64,000 bases of DNA from CAIQQQ01 sp040399685 (GTDB lineage: Bacteria > Pseudomonadota > Alphaproteobacteria > Acetobacterales > Acetobacteraceae): assembly GCA_040399685.1 (NCBI GenBank), contig JBBART010000009.1, positions 90,798 to 154,797 of the forward strand. The letters are read 5' to 3'. Under the pieces are notes generated by a model, which worked only from the letters and a program-made list of their open reading frames with translations, was not told the DNA's origin and made no database searches. Positions 43,347-51,777 of this stretch are shown one piece after another (positions within the stretch are counted from its first letter, which is position 1; each line of letters opens with the position of its first letter). The position numbers and the translations under genes were made by a program.

Positions 43347-44555
43347 CTACGATGTAAATTCGTTATTATCAATCGACACCAAAGCATCGAGATCGCTGAT
43401 ATACATCTTTGTAGTTTGTGAAAGTGCATCAGTGACCCGCACACGTGAGAGTGTTTTATTAACAAGGCGATATTCGAAATTTGGATCATCTCCTGCAATG
43501 ATCAACTCTTCAAATGTCTTGCAAAACCACCCAATTTTTAACTTATAATCCCCATAGCTACAGATAATGGGAACTCCATGTTCAAGCATAGCAACAGCCG
43601 CACTACTCTTACCAAGAAATTCATAAGGGTAGCTCGTTAATCCAAAATTTATACTATTGAACAGCTCTGAAATTTCATTTTTTGGACGCTCACCAATCGA
43701 TAAAAATGTAATTTTCTGAAATTTTATTTTCCAAGAACTTAAAAATTCACTGACATGATCAGATCTGCCAAAAAAAATTATGAGAGGAGATTTTTGATTA
43801 TCATCTGATAAAGTGGCAATCTTTTCGAAAATTTCCGACGCTGGCCAGGATCGAGAGATTTCCCCAAACACTCCAAAAATCCAAAAATCGTCTCGCTCAA
43901 AACAAATATCAATATCGCACTTTTGGTAAATTTCTTGCGCAAGCCACGCAGCAGAAACACTCGCTACAGGGATACTCCCAAACAAAGGGAGCACCTTTGA
44001 CGTTAACTTACAGCGAGCAAGAGTCGCTTGATAAAATGCATTCGTTGTATATAGCGCAAAGGGCTTAATCCGCCGGATGAGCGCCAACACAATCAAACGT
44101 TGTATGTTTCCTAAAATAAATGTCTTTAACGGACGACAAGCCCCTATCCCAATCCAAAGTTCATGCATCATCAGAACCCGTCGATAGGGAGCCAACAAGA
44201 GCGGTACCCAGAGCAGTTCGCGCCAGACCAAACCTCTCCGATTAAAACCATAGCAAACGAACTGTAAATTCACTAAATCTGGCTGCCATTTTTTCAAAAT
44301 AGCAGCCGCATTTATATATCGATCAAACGACGAAAACGACTGTGGTATTCTAACAGAAAAAATAGAACATCCGTTTTCTGAAATCACCGTTTCTGTAATA
44401 GCATCAACGTATCGATCATTTAATGCGAGGAGATAGCAAGAAATTCCCTGGCTAACGTGCTCAATAGCAAGTCGACGGCAGTAATCTCCAACACCATCCT
44501 TGCCGTCTTCGATTCCACCGCAAATAAGCGCAATAGATTTTATTTTAAAACTCAT
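43347..44555 (-). CDS. Putative glycosyltransferase of the AT-rich cassette
   Basis: A 402-residue protein with a GT-B-like plan: IALICGGIEDGKDGVGDYCRRLAIEH at the N-terminus (a GVGDY acceptor loop), QPDLVNLQFVCYGFNRRGLVW, MMHELWIGIGACRPLKTFIL, and a C-terminal half with FGVFGEISRSWPASEIFEKI and MLEHGVPIICSYGD. It lacks a crisp E-x7-E motif, so the family is less certain than for its neighbours. It is among the most AT-rich genes in the window. Its position between two GT4 genes supports a role in assembling the repeat unit. Confidence 0.7.
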   Translation of the reverse strand: MSFKIKSIALICGGIEDGKDGVGDYCRRLAIEHVSQGISCYLLALNDRYVDAITETVISENGCSIFSVRIPQSFSSFDRYINAAAILKKWQPDLVNLQFVCYGFNRRGLVWRELLWVPLLLAPYRRVLMMHELWIGIGACRPLKTFILGNIQRLIVLALIRRIKPFALYTTNAFYQATLARCKLTSKVLPLFGSIPVASVSAAWLAQEIYQKCDIDICFERDDFWIFGVFGEISRSWPASEIFEKIATLSDDNQKSPLIIFFGRSDHVSEFLSSWKIKFQKITFLSIGERPKNEISELFNSINFGLTSYPYEFLGKSSAAVAMLEHGVPIICSYGDYKLKIGWFCKTFEELIIAGDDPNFEYRLVNKTLSRVRVTDALSQTTKMYISDLDALVSIDNNEFTS

Positions 44556-44619
44556 AAGAAAACTTAGAATTTTTTAATGATATTGATATCATATTTTTAT
44601 CCAAACGTTATTTTATTTT

Positions 44620-45774
44620 TTAACACACGCTCTTGTATATACTCAACATCGAGTCTCCATATTTTCTCCAACCACCAATGAATTTTGCTTTATTCAACGA
44701 TGCTACCGACATTGAACTTTGAAGACCTGGGTCTTCAGCCAGCATCTGCAACCTCTCGGTAATAATGCCCGGCGATCGAATAGGGACAATGAAGCCCTCT
44801 ACACCGTTTGTAATTAAGTCGGGGGCACCAGTGTTTGTTGTCGCAATAATAGGGCATCCACAGGCGAGTGCTTCAGCTAACACTAACCCAAACCCTTCAT
44901 CTATGCTTGGTAATACAAGAACATCGCTGTTTCCAAAAAATTGTTTGAGCCGATTCTGCGGAACTGAGCCCATCACCCGAATATTCGGCGCACTTAACTT
45001 AACTGACAGGGCCGATTTTATGTCTCCGCTAATGTTACCGACGATAGTGAGGCGCTTATTGGGGTGCTCAAGTGCTTCAAACGCCTCAACCAGATCGTAA
45101 GCGCCTTTCCGCCAAGACAAGCCGCCAACATATAAAACCTCGAAAAAATTTCTAGCTTCTCGTGCAATCGGACAAAAAGTATCCAAATTGACCCCATACG
45201 GCACGACCACCACCTTAGTATGAGAGACCCCAGATTGCACAAATGAGGCCTTGGCAAAAGTAGAGGGAACAACAATCAGATCAGCTCGCTCATATTCCGC
45301 TAATTCTCTATCCAGTGTCCGTGGCTTGCCGGACCATCTCGTCCCCACCCGATCACATTCAGCTTCGAGTAAAGGCTGCTGCCAACCAATATGACTGCAG
45401 CCACGATCACAGATGTAAACAGCGCCACGCCGCTGTGCAGTTGCTCCAGACCAAAGACCAGCCCCCTCGTGACCAACGAAGATATCGCAATCCGGTAAAG
45501 TAGTGCGGACATAGGCATCAAGGCTTGTGAGGGAAAGGTGATGTATCCCCTCCATAACCCTGTGGGGTGGATGGATACCCAGCCTGCCTCCCATCAGAAA
45601 TGGGCGTACCCAAGGGAAAGTCTTCACTTTTTGATGCGAGACATGTTCGCGCACCAGCGAAGCCCAAGGAAACCCACTATAAATTCGCTCTAGAACACCG
45701 TGCCGCTCCAACTCACGCGCCAAGGCAAACATATGGAAGCGTCCAGCCGTTGATAAGACAACCTTCATAGTCAC
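44620..45774 (-). CDS. Glycosyltransferase, GT4-like
   Basis: A 384-residue (or slightly shorter, from the second Met) GT4-type enzyme: MKVVLSTAGRFHMFALARELERHGVLERIYSGFPW, DCDIFVGHEGAGLWSG, FEVLYVGGLSWRKGAYDLVEAFEAL, and VLVLPSIDEGFGLVLAEALACGCPIIATTNTGAPDLI with the donor-site glutamates. It is encoded between the Wzy-like polymerase and two further transferases on the same strand. The HEGAGLWSG and RGCSHIGWQ segments place it in the group of GT4 proteins often found with Wzy-dependent clusters. Acceptor and donor are unknown. Confidence 0.9.
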   Translation of the reverse strand: MTMKVVLSTAGRFHMFALARELERHGVLERIYSGFPWASLVREHVSHQKVKTFPWVRPFLMGGRLGIHPPHRVMEGIHHLSLTSLDAYVRTTLPDCDIFVGHEGAGLWSGATAQRRGAVYICDRGCSHIGWQQPLLEAECDRVGTRWSGKPRTLDRELAEYERADLIVVPSTFAKASFVQSGVSHTKVVVVPYGVNLDTFCPIAREARNFFEVLYVGGLSWRKGAYDLVEAFEALEHPNKRLTIVGNISGDIKSALSVKLSAPNIRVMGSVPQNRLKQFFGNSDVLVLPSIDEGFGLVLAEALACGCPIIATTNTGAPDLITNGVEGFIVPIRSPGIITERLQMLAEDPGLQSSMSVASLNKAKFIGGWRKYGDSMLSIYKSVC

Positions 45775-45930
45775 ACCTTCGATCTTAATTGTTCTTATCC
45801 GCCCAACCGCAGATTAACTTAACACAAAAATTATGCTTATGCTGGAACATAGCCAATATAACAAACGCAAGAACGGTTTACCTGCCAGATCAGTATATCA
45901 GTCAGCGCATACAGAGCGAGGGGGGGGGAG

Positions 45931-47307
45931 CTACGCCGACGCGACATCGTCCCTAGCTAACCGACAAAGGCTCAGTGTAAGCCCGACCGTCAACCAGCAA
46001 AAACTTAAAAGCTGATTTTGTCCAGTGATAGTACTGATAAGCAACAGATTTCCAGAAAAACCAAACATAATAAGTGCACTGCTATCACCTGTACCCAAAT
46101 GAACCTTGAGACACTTCAATCCAAGCCAAGCCGTTAGGGTAATCCGTGCAAAAATCGCAAGTAGACCAACAAGAGGGCCAAGCTCGTTCACCATCCTGCC
46201 CCACTCCGTCTCGCCCAAAACAAAATCTGTTTGGCCCGTCAAGAGCAATGCAGCGTTCGAACCTGCACCCACACCATATCCCAAGAGAGGGGCGTTGTTC
46301 ATAGGCTCGACGAAGTCACCAAATCCGCGGAGAGCCCGCAAAACCGTCGACCCTTCGCTGTATACCGCATCATCCTGCCTCTCCGTCATAGCAGCAAAAG
46401 AGGTTGGAAACACAAAAACAAAAACAAAAACAAAAACTGATAACAAAAAAGTAAATGTTATCAATCTCAAAAGGCCTTTTTTAGCTTTTTTTACTGTAAG
46501 GCCAGCAAAAACATACGCCACGCTAATCAAAATGGCGGAACCAAAATATGTTCGCCCACCACTAAGTGCTCCCATCGCCATTGTGGCGAAAGCGGCGCCA
46601 CCGAAAAGATAGAGCGGGATCGCGTATTTTTTCCGTTTATCCCAAGCTATAAAAAGTAATGCCAACATCAACGCAGCAAACACATTCTGCGCTTGAGCAA
46701 ATGTAAATGGTCCGTAGGGTCGAACAATTCCAGTCACAACGATAAACCGTCCAAAAATATCATCAGACGTTCCCTTATTAATAGAAGATTCAACAGGTGA
46801 AAAAAACTGCACGATCACCAAAAGAGCAACGGGAATTGTGACATAAAGAGATGTAACTAAGAATTTTCGAAAATCGATTTCTGTTAACGCCCCTCCAATG
46901 ATGAAAGCTAGCGGTACATAGACGACATAAGACCGAATTCCAAGAATCAAAATAACAGGAGACGATCCGCTAATTATCGCCTGCAATAGTACAAACACAA
47001 TAAATGGAACAACAAAAAAACAAAATATTGCAAGCCACCTCGAAGACTTCCGACGAGTATTTATAAAGTATATGATATATATTCCCAGAAGAACCGGATC
47101 CCTGACGAACCCAAATACCTGCTGGAGATCACTAAACACCCATTTCCGCAAAATACCCTCGACAGGTAAGAGCAAAAAAAAGACAATAGTTAGAAATCCA
47201 ATGCCTGAAGATCGCTTATGAACGACAATATGCCTTTCAGGCCCCCCGGGACTTACGGGAGCCAAAGCAATATGCTGCATCATCACAAAATATACCCCAC
47301 GCTGCAT
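45931..47307 (-). CDS. Wzy-like O-antigen/exopolysaccharide polymerase
   Basis: A 458-residue protein with about 11 hydrophobic helices and a large periplasmic loop typical of Wzy polymerases, which join lipid-linked repeat units in the periplasm. NKGTSDDIFGRFIVVTGIVRPYGPFTFAQAQNVFAALML and PLLGYGVGAGSNAALLLTG are recognisable polymerase-family segments. The start could also be Met9 or Met10 (47283/47280). One helix contains an exact hexanucleotide repeat coding VFVFVFVFV. Nine consecutive C residues follow the stop. It is AT-rich like the adjoining transferases and probably determines the linkage of the polymer. Confidence 0.85.
   Translation of the reverse strand: MQRGVYFVMMQHIALAPVSPGGPERHIVVHKRSSGIGFLTIVFFLLLPVEGILRKWVFSDLQQVFGFVRDPVLLGIYIIYFINTRRKSSRWLAIFCFFVVPFIVFVLLQAIISGSSPVILILGIRSYVVYVPLAFIIGGALTEIDFRKFLVTSLYVTIPVALLVIVQFFSPVESSINKGTSDDIFGRFIVVTGIVRPYGPFTFAQAQNVFAALMLALLFIAWDKRKKYAIPLYLFGGAAFATMAMGALSGGRTYFGSAILISVAYVFAGLTVKKAKKGLLRLITFTFLLSVFVFVFVFVFPTSFAAMTERQDDAVYSEGSTVLRALRGFGDFVEPMNNAPLLGYGVGAGSNAALLLTGQTDFVLGETEWGRMVNELGPLVGLLAIFARITLTAWLGLKCLKVHLGTGDSSALIMFGFSGNLLLISTITGQNQLLSFCWLTVGLTLSLCRLARDDVASA
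46413..46436. repeat. Hexanucleotide tandem repeat (CAAAAA)x4 within the Wzy gene
   Basis: Four exact CAAAAA units; on the coding strand TTTTTG repeats give alternating Val-Phe in a membrane helix of the polymerase. The six-base unit keeps frame when copies are gained or lost. Confidence 0.85.
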
Positions 47308-47509
47308 ATTTTTGAAAATTGCTCGGCAACGATCAACCTCTGCAACTCAAGGCTCTTACTGGGCAGACTCACCGAGTCCAGAGCTAGCCCACAACCATGG
47401 TATGATGCCTCTTCGTGGTCAGCACTAGCCAGAAATCCGCATCGCCCACTCCCATCGGGCGACACACCAACACTGACACTTAGAGGCGGTTCCGCCTCTG
47501 CTTTGGTAG

Positions 47510-48772
47510 TCACACCGAAAAACTCCCACGTCGATACGCACTCGCAATATCAATAAACATTGCGAATATTAAACCAAACGAAAAACCTGCCTGAAGCCAC
47601 AACGCACCCAAAATGGAACCGAGATCGAGGAATTGTGGCGCCACAGTACACCAAACAAGGCCGACCGGGATCTGGAGCCAAGCCCAATGGTTCCAACCGC
47701 GATGCGCCACCAGATTCCACGCAATTCCCGCAGTGCTGCTCAACGCCGTTGCCAACGTGCAAACCACGAGTTCCTCCCCAAGATCTGCGTAGTTGGCACC
47801 CACAAGCCACAACAGCACAGCGGGAGAGAGCATGGCCACCACAACCAACATCAGGCCAGGCACCGAACACAAGGCGACAAGCCCAATCAGTCGCGGGATG
47901 ATCCGATGTGTTCCCTGAACAAATCTCGGAATGCAGAATGCGTAGCTAAATGCCTGCAAAGGCAAAAGGAGTTGTGCAATTCGCCCCAAGGCTCCATATC
48001 CCGAAATATCTACAGTAGAGCCAAACAGGCTGAGGGAAAACAGCACGATCTGTGCCTGGAAAACGTAAAATAGTTCGACCGGCATCTGGCGTATGACGGC
48101 AGCACGGATTTCGCGAGTATCGTCTGGTAGAGCCTGCACTCGGTTAGCGGGAAGGAGACGCCCTATCCACACCGCAACTGGACCGATGCGAACAGCCGCG
48201 ACAATGACACCGAGAACAACCGCCCCCAGGGCGGTCAGCCAGCCCACGACATAGAGTCCGCAGATGGCGATCACGCGGGCCAGTCCCAAGGCGGTATCAA
48301 GCATCTGAACGCGCGTTGTCTGCTTCGCTAAAAACAAAATCTGGTCTACCACCCGCGTACGCATATCCGCCCACCAGAATCCCACAAGGGCGAGCAACAA
48401 GCATCCGGTGAGGACAGCACCTGCGTTGCTCCGGATCAATAAAAAGGCGGCAAGTCCCAAAAAGGGCGGCAAAATGAGCAGAGATACCAACCGGCGCGCA
48501 GCCAAGGCAGCTGTGACAGCGGCTGATGCACGCTCCATGTCAGGCCAGTGCCGCCCGAGGATGGCCGTAAAAGCAAGATGAACGCCACCCTTGGTCAATA
48601 CCGTGAGCGCGCCCATCAGGATCATCGTGATCGTATAAATGGCGTAATCATCAACGGTAAGCCAGCGCGCCAAGAGCAACCCCGCCACAGCGGATGCACC
48701 TTGGGCCAAGACGGTACCCGATAAAAATTTGACCGCTCGACGAAGTTCAGGGTGGCGAATGGTATATTTCAT
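47510..48772 (-). CDS. Polysaccharide flippase (Wzx-like)
   Basis: A 420-residue MATE/MOP-superfamily transporter with about 12 membrane helices; LSGTVLAQGASAVAGLLLARWLTVDDYAIYTI is a typical Wzx N-terminus. It would move undecaprenyl-linked repeat units across the inner membrane for the polymerase. It is 37 nt downstream of the GDP-fucose synthase gene and 202 nt upstream of the Wzy-like gene on the same strand. Its base composition is intermediate between the GC-rich export genes and the AT-rich cassette, close to the apparent junction. Confidence 0.85.
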   Translation of the reverse strand: MKYTIRHPELRRAVKFLSGTVLAQGASAVAGLLLARWLTVDDYAIYTITMILMGALTVLTKGGVHLAFTAILGRHWPDMERASAAVTAALAARRLVSLLILPPFLGLAAFLLIRSNAGAVLTGCLLLALVGFWWADMRTRVVDQILFLAKQTTRVQMLDTALGLARVIAICGLYVVGWLTALGAVVLGVIVAAVRIGPVAVWIGRLLPANRVQALPDDTREIRAAVIRQMPVELFYVFQAQIVLFSLSLFGSTVDISGYGALGRIAQLLLPLQAFSYAFCIPRFVQGTHRIIPRLIGLVALCSVPGLMLVVVAMLSPAVLLWLVGANYADLGEELVVCTLATALSSTAGIAWNLVAHRGWNHWAWLQIPVGLVWCTVAPQFLDLGSILGALWLQAGFSFGLIFAMFIDIASAYRRGSFSV

Positions 48773-48809
48773 GCGACTGACTTACAGACCCAAGCCAACA
48801 AAACTCCGC

Positions 48810-49778
48810 TTACCGACCGTGCCCATGCTCCAAATACCACGCATAAAGCCCGCTAACCCCCGCCTCCAACCCAATCCGCGGCGACCAACCCATCGCCCGC
48901 AACCGATCCGCACTCATCAGCTTGCGCGGCGTGCCGTCCGGCTTGCTCAAATCCGGCGCGACCTCGCCGGTAAACCCGACAACACCCACAATCAACCGCA
49001 CCAGTTCGATGATCGACACGTCATCGCCCGAGCCGACATTGACGTGCTGGTTGTCTGAATAAGTCTGCAACAGATAAATCAGCGCGTCCGCACAATCATC
49101 CACGTGCAGGAATTCGCGGCGCGGGGTGCCGCTGCCCCACACCACCATCTGGCTGTCGCCAGCCAGCTTCGCCTCATGCGCCTTGCGCAGCAGCGCCGGC
49201 AGCACGTGGCTTGAGGTCAGGTCGAAATTGTCGCCGGGGCCATAGAGGTTGGTCGGCATGGCCGAGATGTAGTCGCAGCCATATTGCCGGCGGTAGGCGT
49301 CGCACAGCTTGATGCCGGCGATCTTGGCCACCGCATAGGCTTCGTTGGTGGGCTCCAAGGGGCCGCTCAGCAGCGACTCTTCCATAATCGGCTGCGGCGC
49401 GTGCTTGGGATAGATGCAGCTGGAGCCGGTGAACAGCAGCTTGGCCACGCCGGCGCGGCGCGAGGCCTCGATGACGTTGGAGGCGATCATGAGATTGTCG
49501 TAGAGGAAATCGGCCGGGTAGGTGCTGTTGGCCAGAATGCCGCCCACCTTGCCGGCCACGAGCACGACGGCATCCGGTTTGACGGACGCCACATACGCCT
49601 CCGTTTCGTCCTGGCGACGCAGATCGGCGGTGGAGCGGTCGGCGGTGAGGATTTCGCATTGCTCGGACTGAAGGCGCCGCACCACGGCGGAGCCGAGCAG
49701 GCCGCGATGTCCGGCCACCCAGACGCGCTTGCCGGCCAATGGGAACAAGACGGGCATATTCCGGGCGGTGGTCGTCAC
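48810..49778 (-). CDS. fcl: GDP-L-fucose synthase
   Basis: A 322-residue short-chain epimerase/reductase that converts GDP-4-keto-6-deoxymannose to GDP-L-fucose. The NADP-binding GHRGLLGSAVVRRL, LLFTGSSCIYPKHAPQPIMEE and catalytic YAVAK are clear, as is the later DNFDLTSSHVLPALLRKAHEAK. It implies that the polymer contains fucose or a related 6-deoxy sugar. GDP-mannose dehydratase, which supplies its substrate, is not in the window. It lies 15 nt after the WcaI-like gene and is cotranscribed with it; composition is GC-rich like the host. Confidence 0.93.
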   Translation of the reverse strand: MTTTARNMPVLFPLAGKRVWVAGHRGLLGSAVVRRLQSEQCEILTADRSTADLRRQDETEAYVASVKPDAVVLVAGKVGGILANSTYPADFLYDNLMIASNVIEASRRAGVAKLLFTGSSCIYPKHAPQPIMEESLLSGPLEPTNEAYAVAKIAGIKLCDAYRRQYGCDYISAMPTNLYGPGDNFDLTSSHVLPALLRKAHEAKLAGDSQMVVWGSGTPRREFLHVDDCADALIYLLQTYSDNQHVNVGSGDDVSIIELVRLIVGVVGFTGEVAPDLSKPDGTPRKLMSADRLRAMGWSPRIGLEAGVSGLYAWYLEHGHGR

Positions 49779-49793
49779 GCTGATATTCTCCGT

Positions 49794-51026
49794 TTAGGGC
49801 AAGTTCTCGGCATGAAGCGCCAAGAGGCTGTGGAATTGGGCGAGCAGGACGCCGCGCTCAAGTTGCGAGGCGAGGGCTAGTCTGGATGTTGGGGGCTCGT
49901 TGACAGATCGGTCACTCATCGCGTCCAGCAATGCGCCCGCCATCGCCTCGGGATTGCCTGGGGGGATCAGGATCGCTGCACCCTTCAGAAATTCCGCCAA
50001 CTCCGTGCCGGGGTCAGCGGCGGCGATTATCTGCTTGCCGCTGGCCAGCATTCCGCCAAGCTTTGATGGCAGCACCAGGTCGGCGGCACTGCGCATTTGC
50101 GGCAGCATGTGAACGTCCGCCGCATTCAGCATATCGCACATGTCGCGCTCTGCCTGCAGGGGCAGCCACAGCACATTCGGCAGCGCGGCATAAGCGGCCA
50201 TCAGCGGGGTCTTCATTGGCCCATCACCAACGATGACGAACACCACGCGGGGGTTGGCGGCTGATAGTCTTGCTGCGTCGAGCAGAACATCGATCGCCTG
50301 CTTGGCGCCGATGTGGCCGGCATACATCGCGACAAAGGCGTTGGCGGGTATGCCATTGCGGCTTCGGAAACCTGCCCCATCTCCACCCGGATGGATCGCC
50401 GTGGTGTCGACCCAGTTTCGGATCATGCTGATACGCTCTGCGGCAACACCCTTGGCGGCAATCTGTTCGCACATGCGCCGCGAGATCGACACCACTGCAT
50501 CGGCCGCACGCAGCATGCGCCGCTCAAACGCGAGACCGATGCGCTGGAGAAACGGGTTGTTCAGATGGCCAACCGCGAAAGCAGCATCGACTTCGAGATC
50601 CTGCACATGAAACACCAGGCGGGCGCCCAACAGCCAACGTGCGAGCACGACGGCAGGTGCTGCGAACAGCGTTGGCACAACACACACAATGACATCTGGC
50701 CGAAAGCGCGCTGCACGCCAGATCACCGCAGGCAACACCGACAGGCCAAAGGACATTGGCGCAATCATCCGCCACACGCCGCCACCGTTTGATTTCATCA
50801 AGAGGGGGCAACGGGTCACCGACACGCCGTCGATGTCTTCCGTGGTGTAACGCCAGGATTTGTAGGGAGACTGAACCTTCCATCCCGGATAATGCGGCGG
50901 CGCGGTGACGACCTCACAGCCGACACCTACTGCGGATATATATTTCACAAGATCGGCGGTATAGCGCGCGCAGCCAATCATCTCAGGTTCATAATTGATG
51001 CCAACGACCAGAATTTTCATCATCAT
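49794..51026 (-). CDS. WcaI-like glycosyltransferase (GT4)
   Basis: A 410-residue GT4 enzyme resembling colanic acid WcaI: MKILVVGINYEPEMIGCARYTADLVKYI, VTAPPHYPGWKVQSPYKSWRYTTEDIDGVSVTRCPLL, VFHVQDLEVDAAFAVGHL and MYAGHIGAKQAIDVLLDAARL. It is the first gene after the RfaH-like regulator and the first downstream of the ops-like element in the preceding 165-nt gap. In colanic acid biosynthesis WcaI probably transfers fucose, which agrees with the GDP-fucose synthase gene directly downstream, but specificity here is inferred. Confidence 0.9.
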   Translation of the reverse strand: MMMKILVVGINYEPEMIGCARYTADLVKYISAVGVGCEVVTAPPHYPGWKVQSPYKSWRYTTEDIDGVSVTRCPLLMKSNGGGVWRMIAPMSFGLSVLPAVIWRAARFRPDVIVCVVPTLFAAPAVVLARWLLGARLVFHVQDLEVDAAFAVGHLNNPFLQRIGLAFERRMLRAADAVVSISRRMCEQIAAKGVAAERISMIRNWVDTTAIHPGGDGAGFRSRNGIPANAFVAMYAGHIGAKQAIDVLLDAARLSAANPRVVFVIVGDGPMKTPLMAAYAALPNVLWLPLQAERDMCDMLNAADVHMLPQMRSAADLVLPSKLGGMLASGKQIIAAADPGTELAEFLKGAAILIPPGNPEAMAGALLDAMSDRSVNEPPTSRLALASQLERGVLLAQFHSLLALHAENLP

Positions 51027-51082
51027 GGCAAGAGAAACATTCCCGGCAGCCGCTTATCACACATGTGCAACGGATTATTTTC

Positions 51083-51093
51083 CACGCTACCGC
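51083..51093 (-). promoter_or_regulatory. ops-like element downstream of the RfaH-like gene
   Basis: The minus strand reads GCGGTAGCGTG, matching 11 of 12 positions of the E. coli ops element GGCGGTAGCGTG (the first base is T here). It lies in the untranslated leader before the WcaI-like gene and after the gene for an RfaH/NusG paralogue, in the orientation of transcription. In E. coli, ops in the leader pauses RNA polymerase and loads RfaH for antitermination. Function here is inference from match, position and orientation. Confidence 0.6.
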
Positions 51094-51139
51094 ACTCTGG
51101 GTGAAGAACGCTCTTCAACCAGATGTTTTTATTCTGACT

Positions 51140-51168
51140 TTAATACGCGTATTTAAGCTTTACTACAA
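51140..51168 (-). promoter_or_regulatory. Candidate sigma-70-type promoter before the ops-like element
   Basis: On the minus strand TTGTAG (51163-51168) and TATTAA (51140-51145) are separated by 17 nt, and the surrounding sequence is AT-rich. Transcription would start near 51133, putting the ops-like element at about +40, the arrangement seen in RfaH-controlled leaders. Confidence 0.4.
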
Positions 51169-51191
51169 CGCGTTTGTTACGGTTACCAAGC

Positions 51192-51764
51192 TTAAGTTGC
51201 CGGTTCAAGACCACGACTTGTTAGCAGAACAGGAATGACACCCCCCATGATTTCCAAGAGCACTCTCACCTTCCCACCCGCATCGAGCTGGTCCAGCGTC
51301 CCCACCAGCTGCGCGAAAGGTCCCTCCAGAATACGGACAGCTTGCCCCTGAACCAGATTCTGCGTCAGGTTCATTTCACCATCAGGGCCGGTCCGCTCGA
51401 GCATCGCCTCGACCAAGCCAGCCGGCACCGGTGATGGGCGGCCGTCAAACGTGACTATCCTCGCCACACCGAACGTCCCATTGACCGAGCGCCATTGATC
51501 GCGCGCAAGGTCTAGGATGACAAACAGGTAGCCGGAAAAAACCGGCGCTTTTGTAACACTCACTTTTCTGGCGTGACGTATTGTCTTGGTAAGAGTGGGC
51601 AAGAATACTTTGTAATCTTGCGCCAGGAGTTGAAACTGCGCGTAGAACTCCCTGCCTGGCACTGACTGAACGAGATACCACGCCTGGCCCTCAGACAGCG
51701 TCAACCCCTCCCGGCGTAACCGCCATGGCGATAGAACAAAGCCAGTAGCCGGTTGCCTGGCCAT
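51192..51764 (-). CDS. RfaH-like NusG paralogue (specialised antitermination factor)
   Basis: A 190-residue NusG-family protein. After a 25-residue extension, AWYLVQSVPGREFYAQFQLLAQDYKVFLPTLTKTIRHARKVSVTKAPVFSGYLFVILDL is the N-terminal NGN domain that grips RNA polymerase; VQGQAVRILEGPFAQLVGTLDQLDAGGKVRVLLEIMGG is the KOW domain. The pattern SGYLFV, and FVRF-like RIVTFDGRPSPVP, resemble RfaH more than housekeeping NusG. Such paralogues promote transcription of long surface-polysaccharide operons. It is encoded within the operon, 13 nt after a membrane-protein gene, and is followed by the ops-like element. It therefore probably acts on the genes downstream. Confidence 0.85.
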   Translation of the reverse strand: MARQPATGFVLSPWRLRREGLTLSEGQAWYLVQSVPGREFYAQFQLLAQDYKVFLPTLTKTIRHARKVSVTKAPVFSGYLFVILDLARDQWRSVNGTFGVARIVTFDGRPSPVPAGLVEAMLERTGPDGEMNLTQNLVQGQAVRILEGPFAQLVGTLDQLDAGGKVRVLLEIMGGVIPVLLTSRGLEPAT

Positions 51765-51777
51765 CGCAGCCTGCCCC

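Noticed and set aside
47283..47513. 76-codon minus-strand frame between the flippase and Wzy genes, starting with GTG overlapping the flippase stop
   Set aside because: The overlap is suggestive, but the sequence shows no family, no hydrophobic or structural pattern, and it runs into the Wzy start. Support is too weak to annotate.
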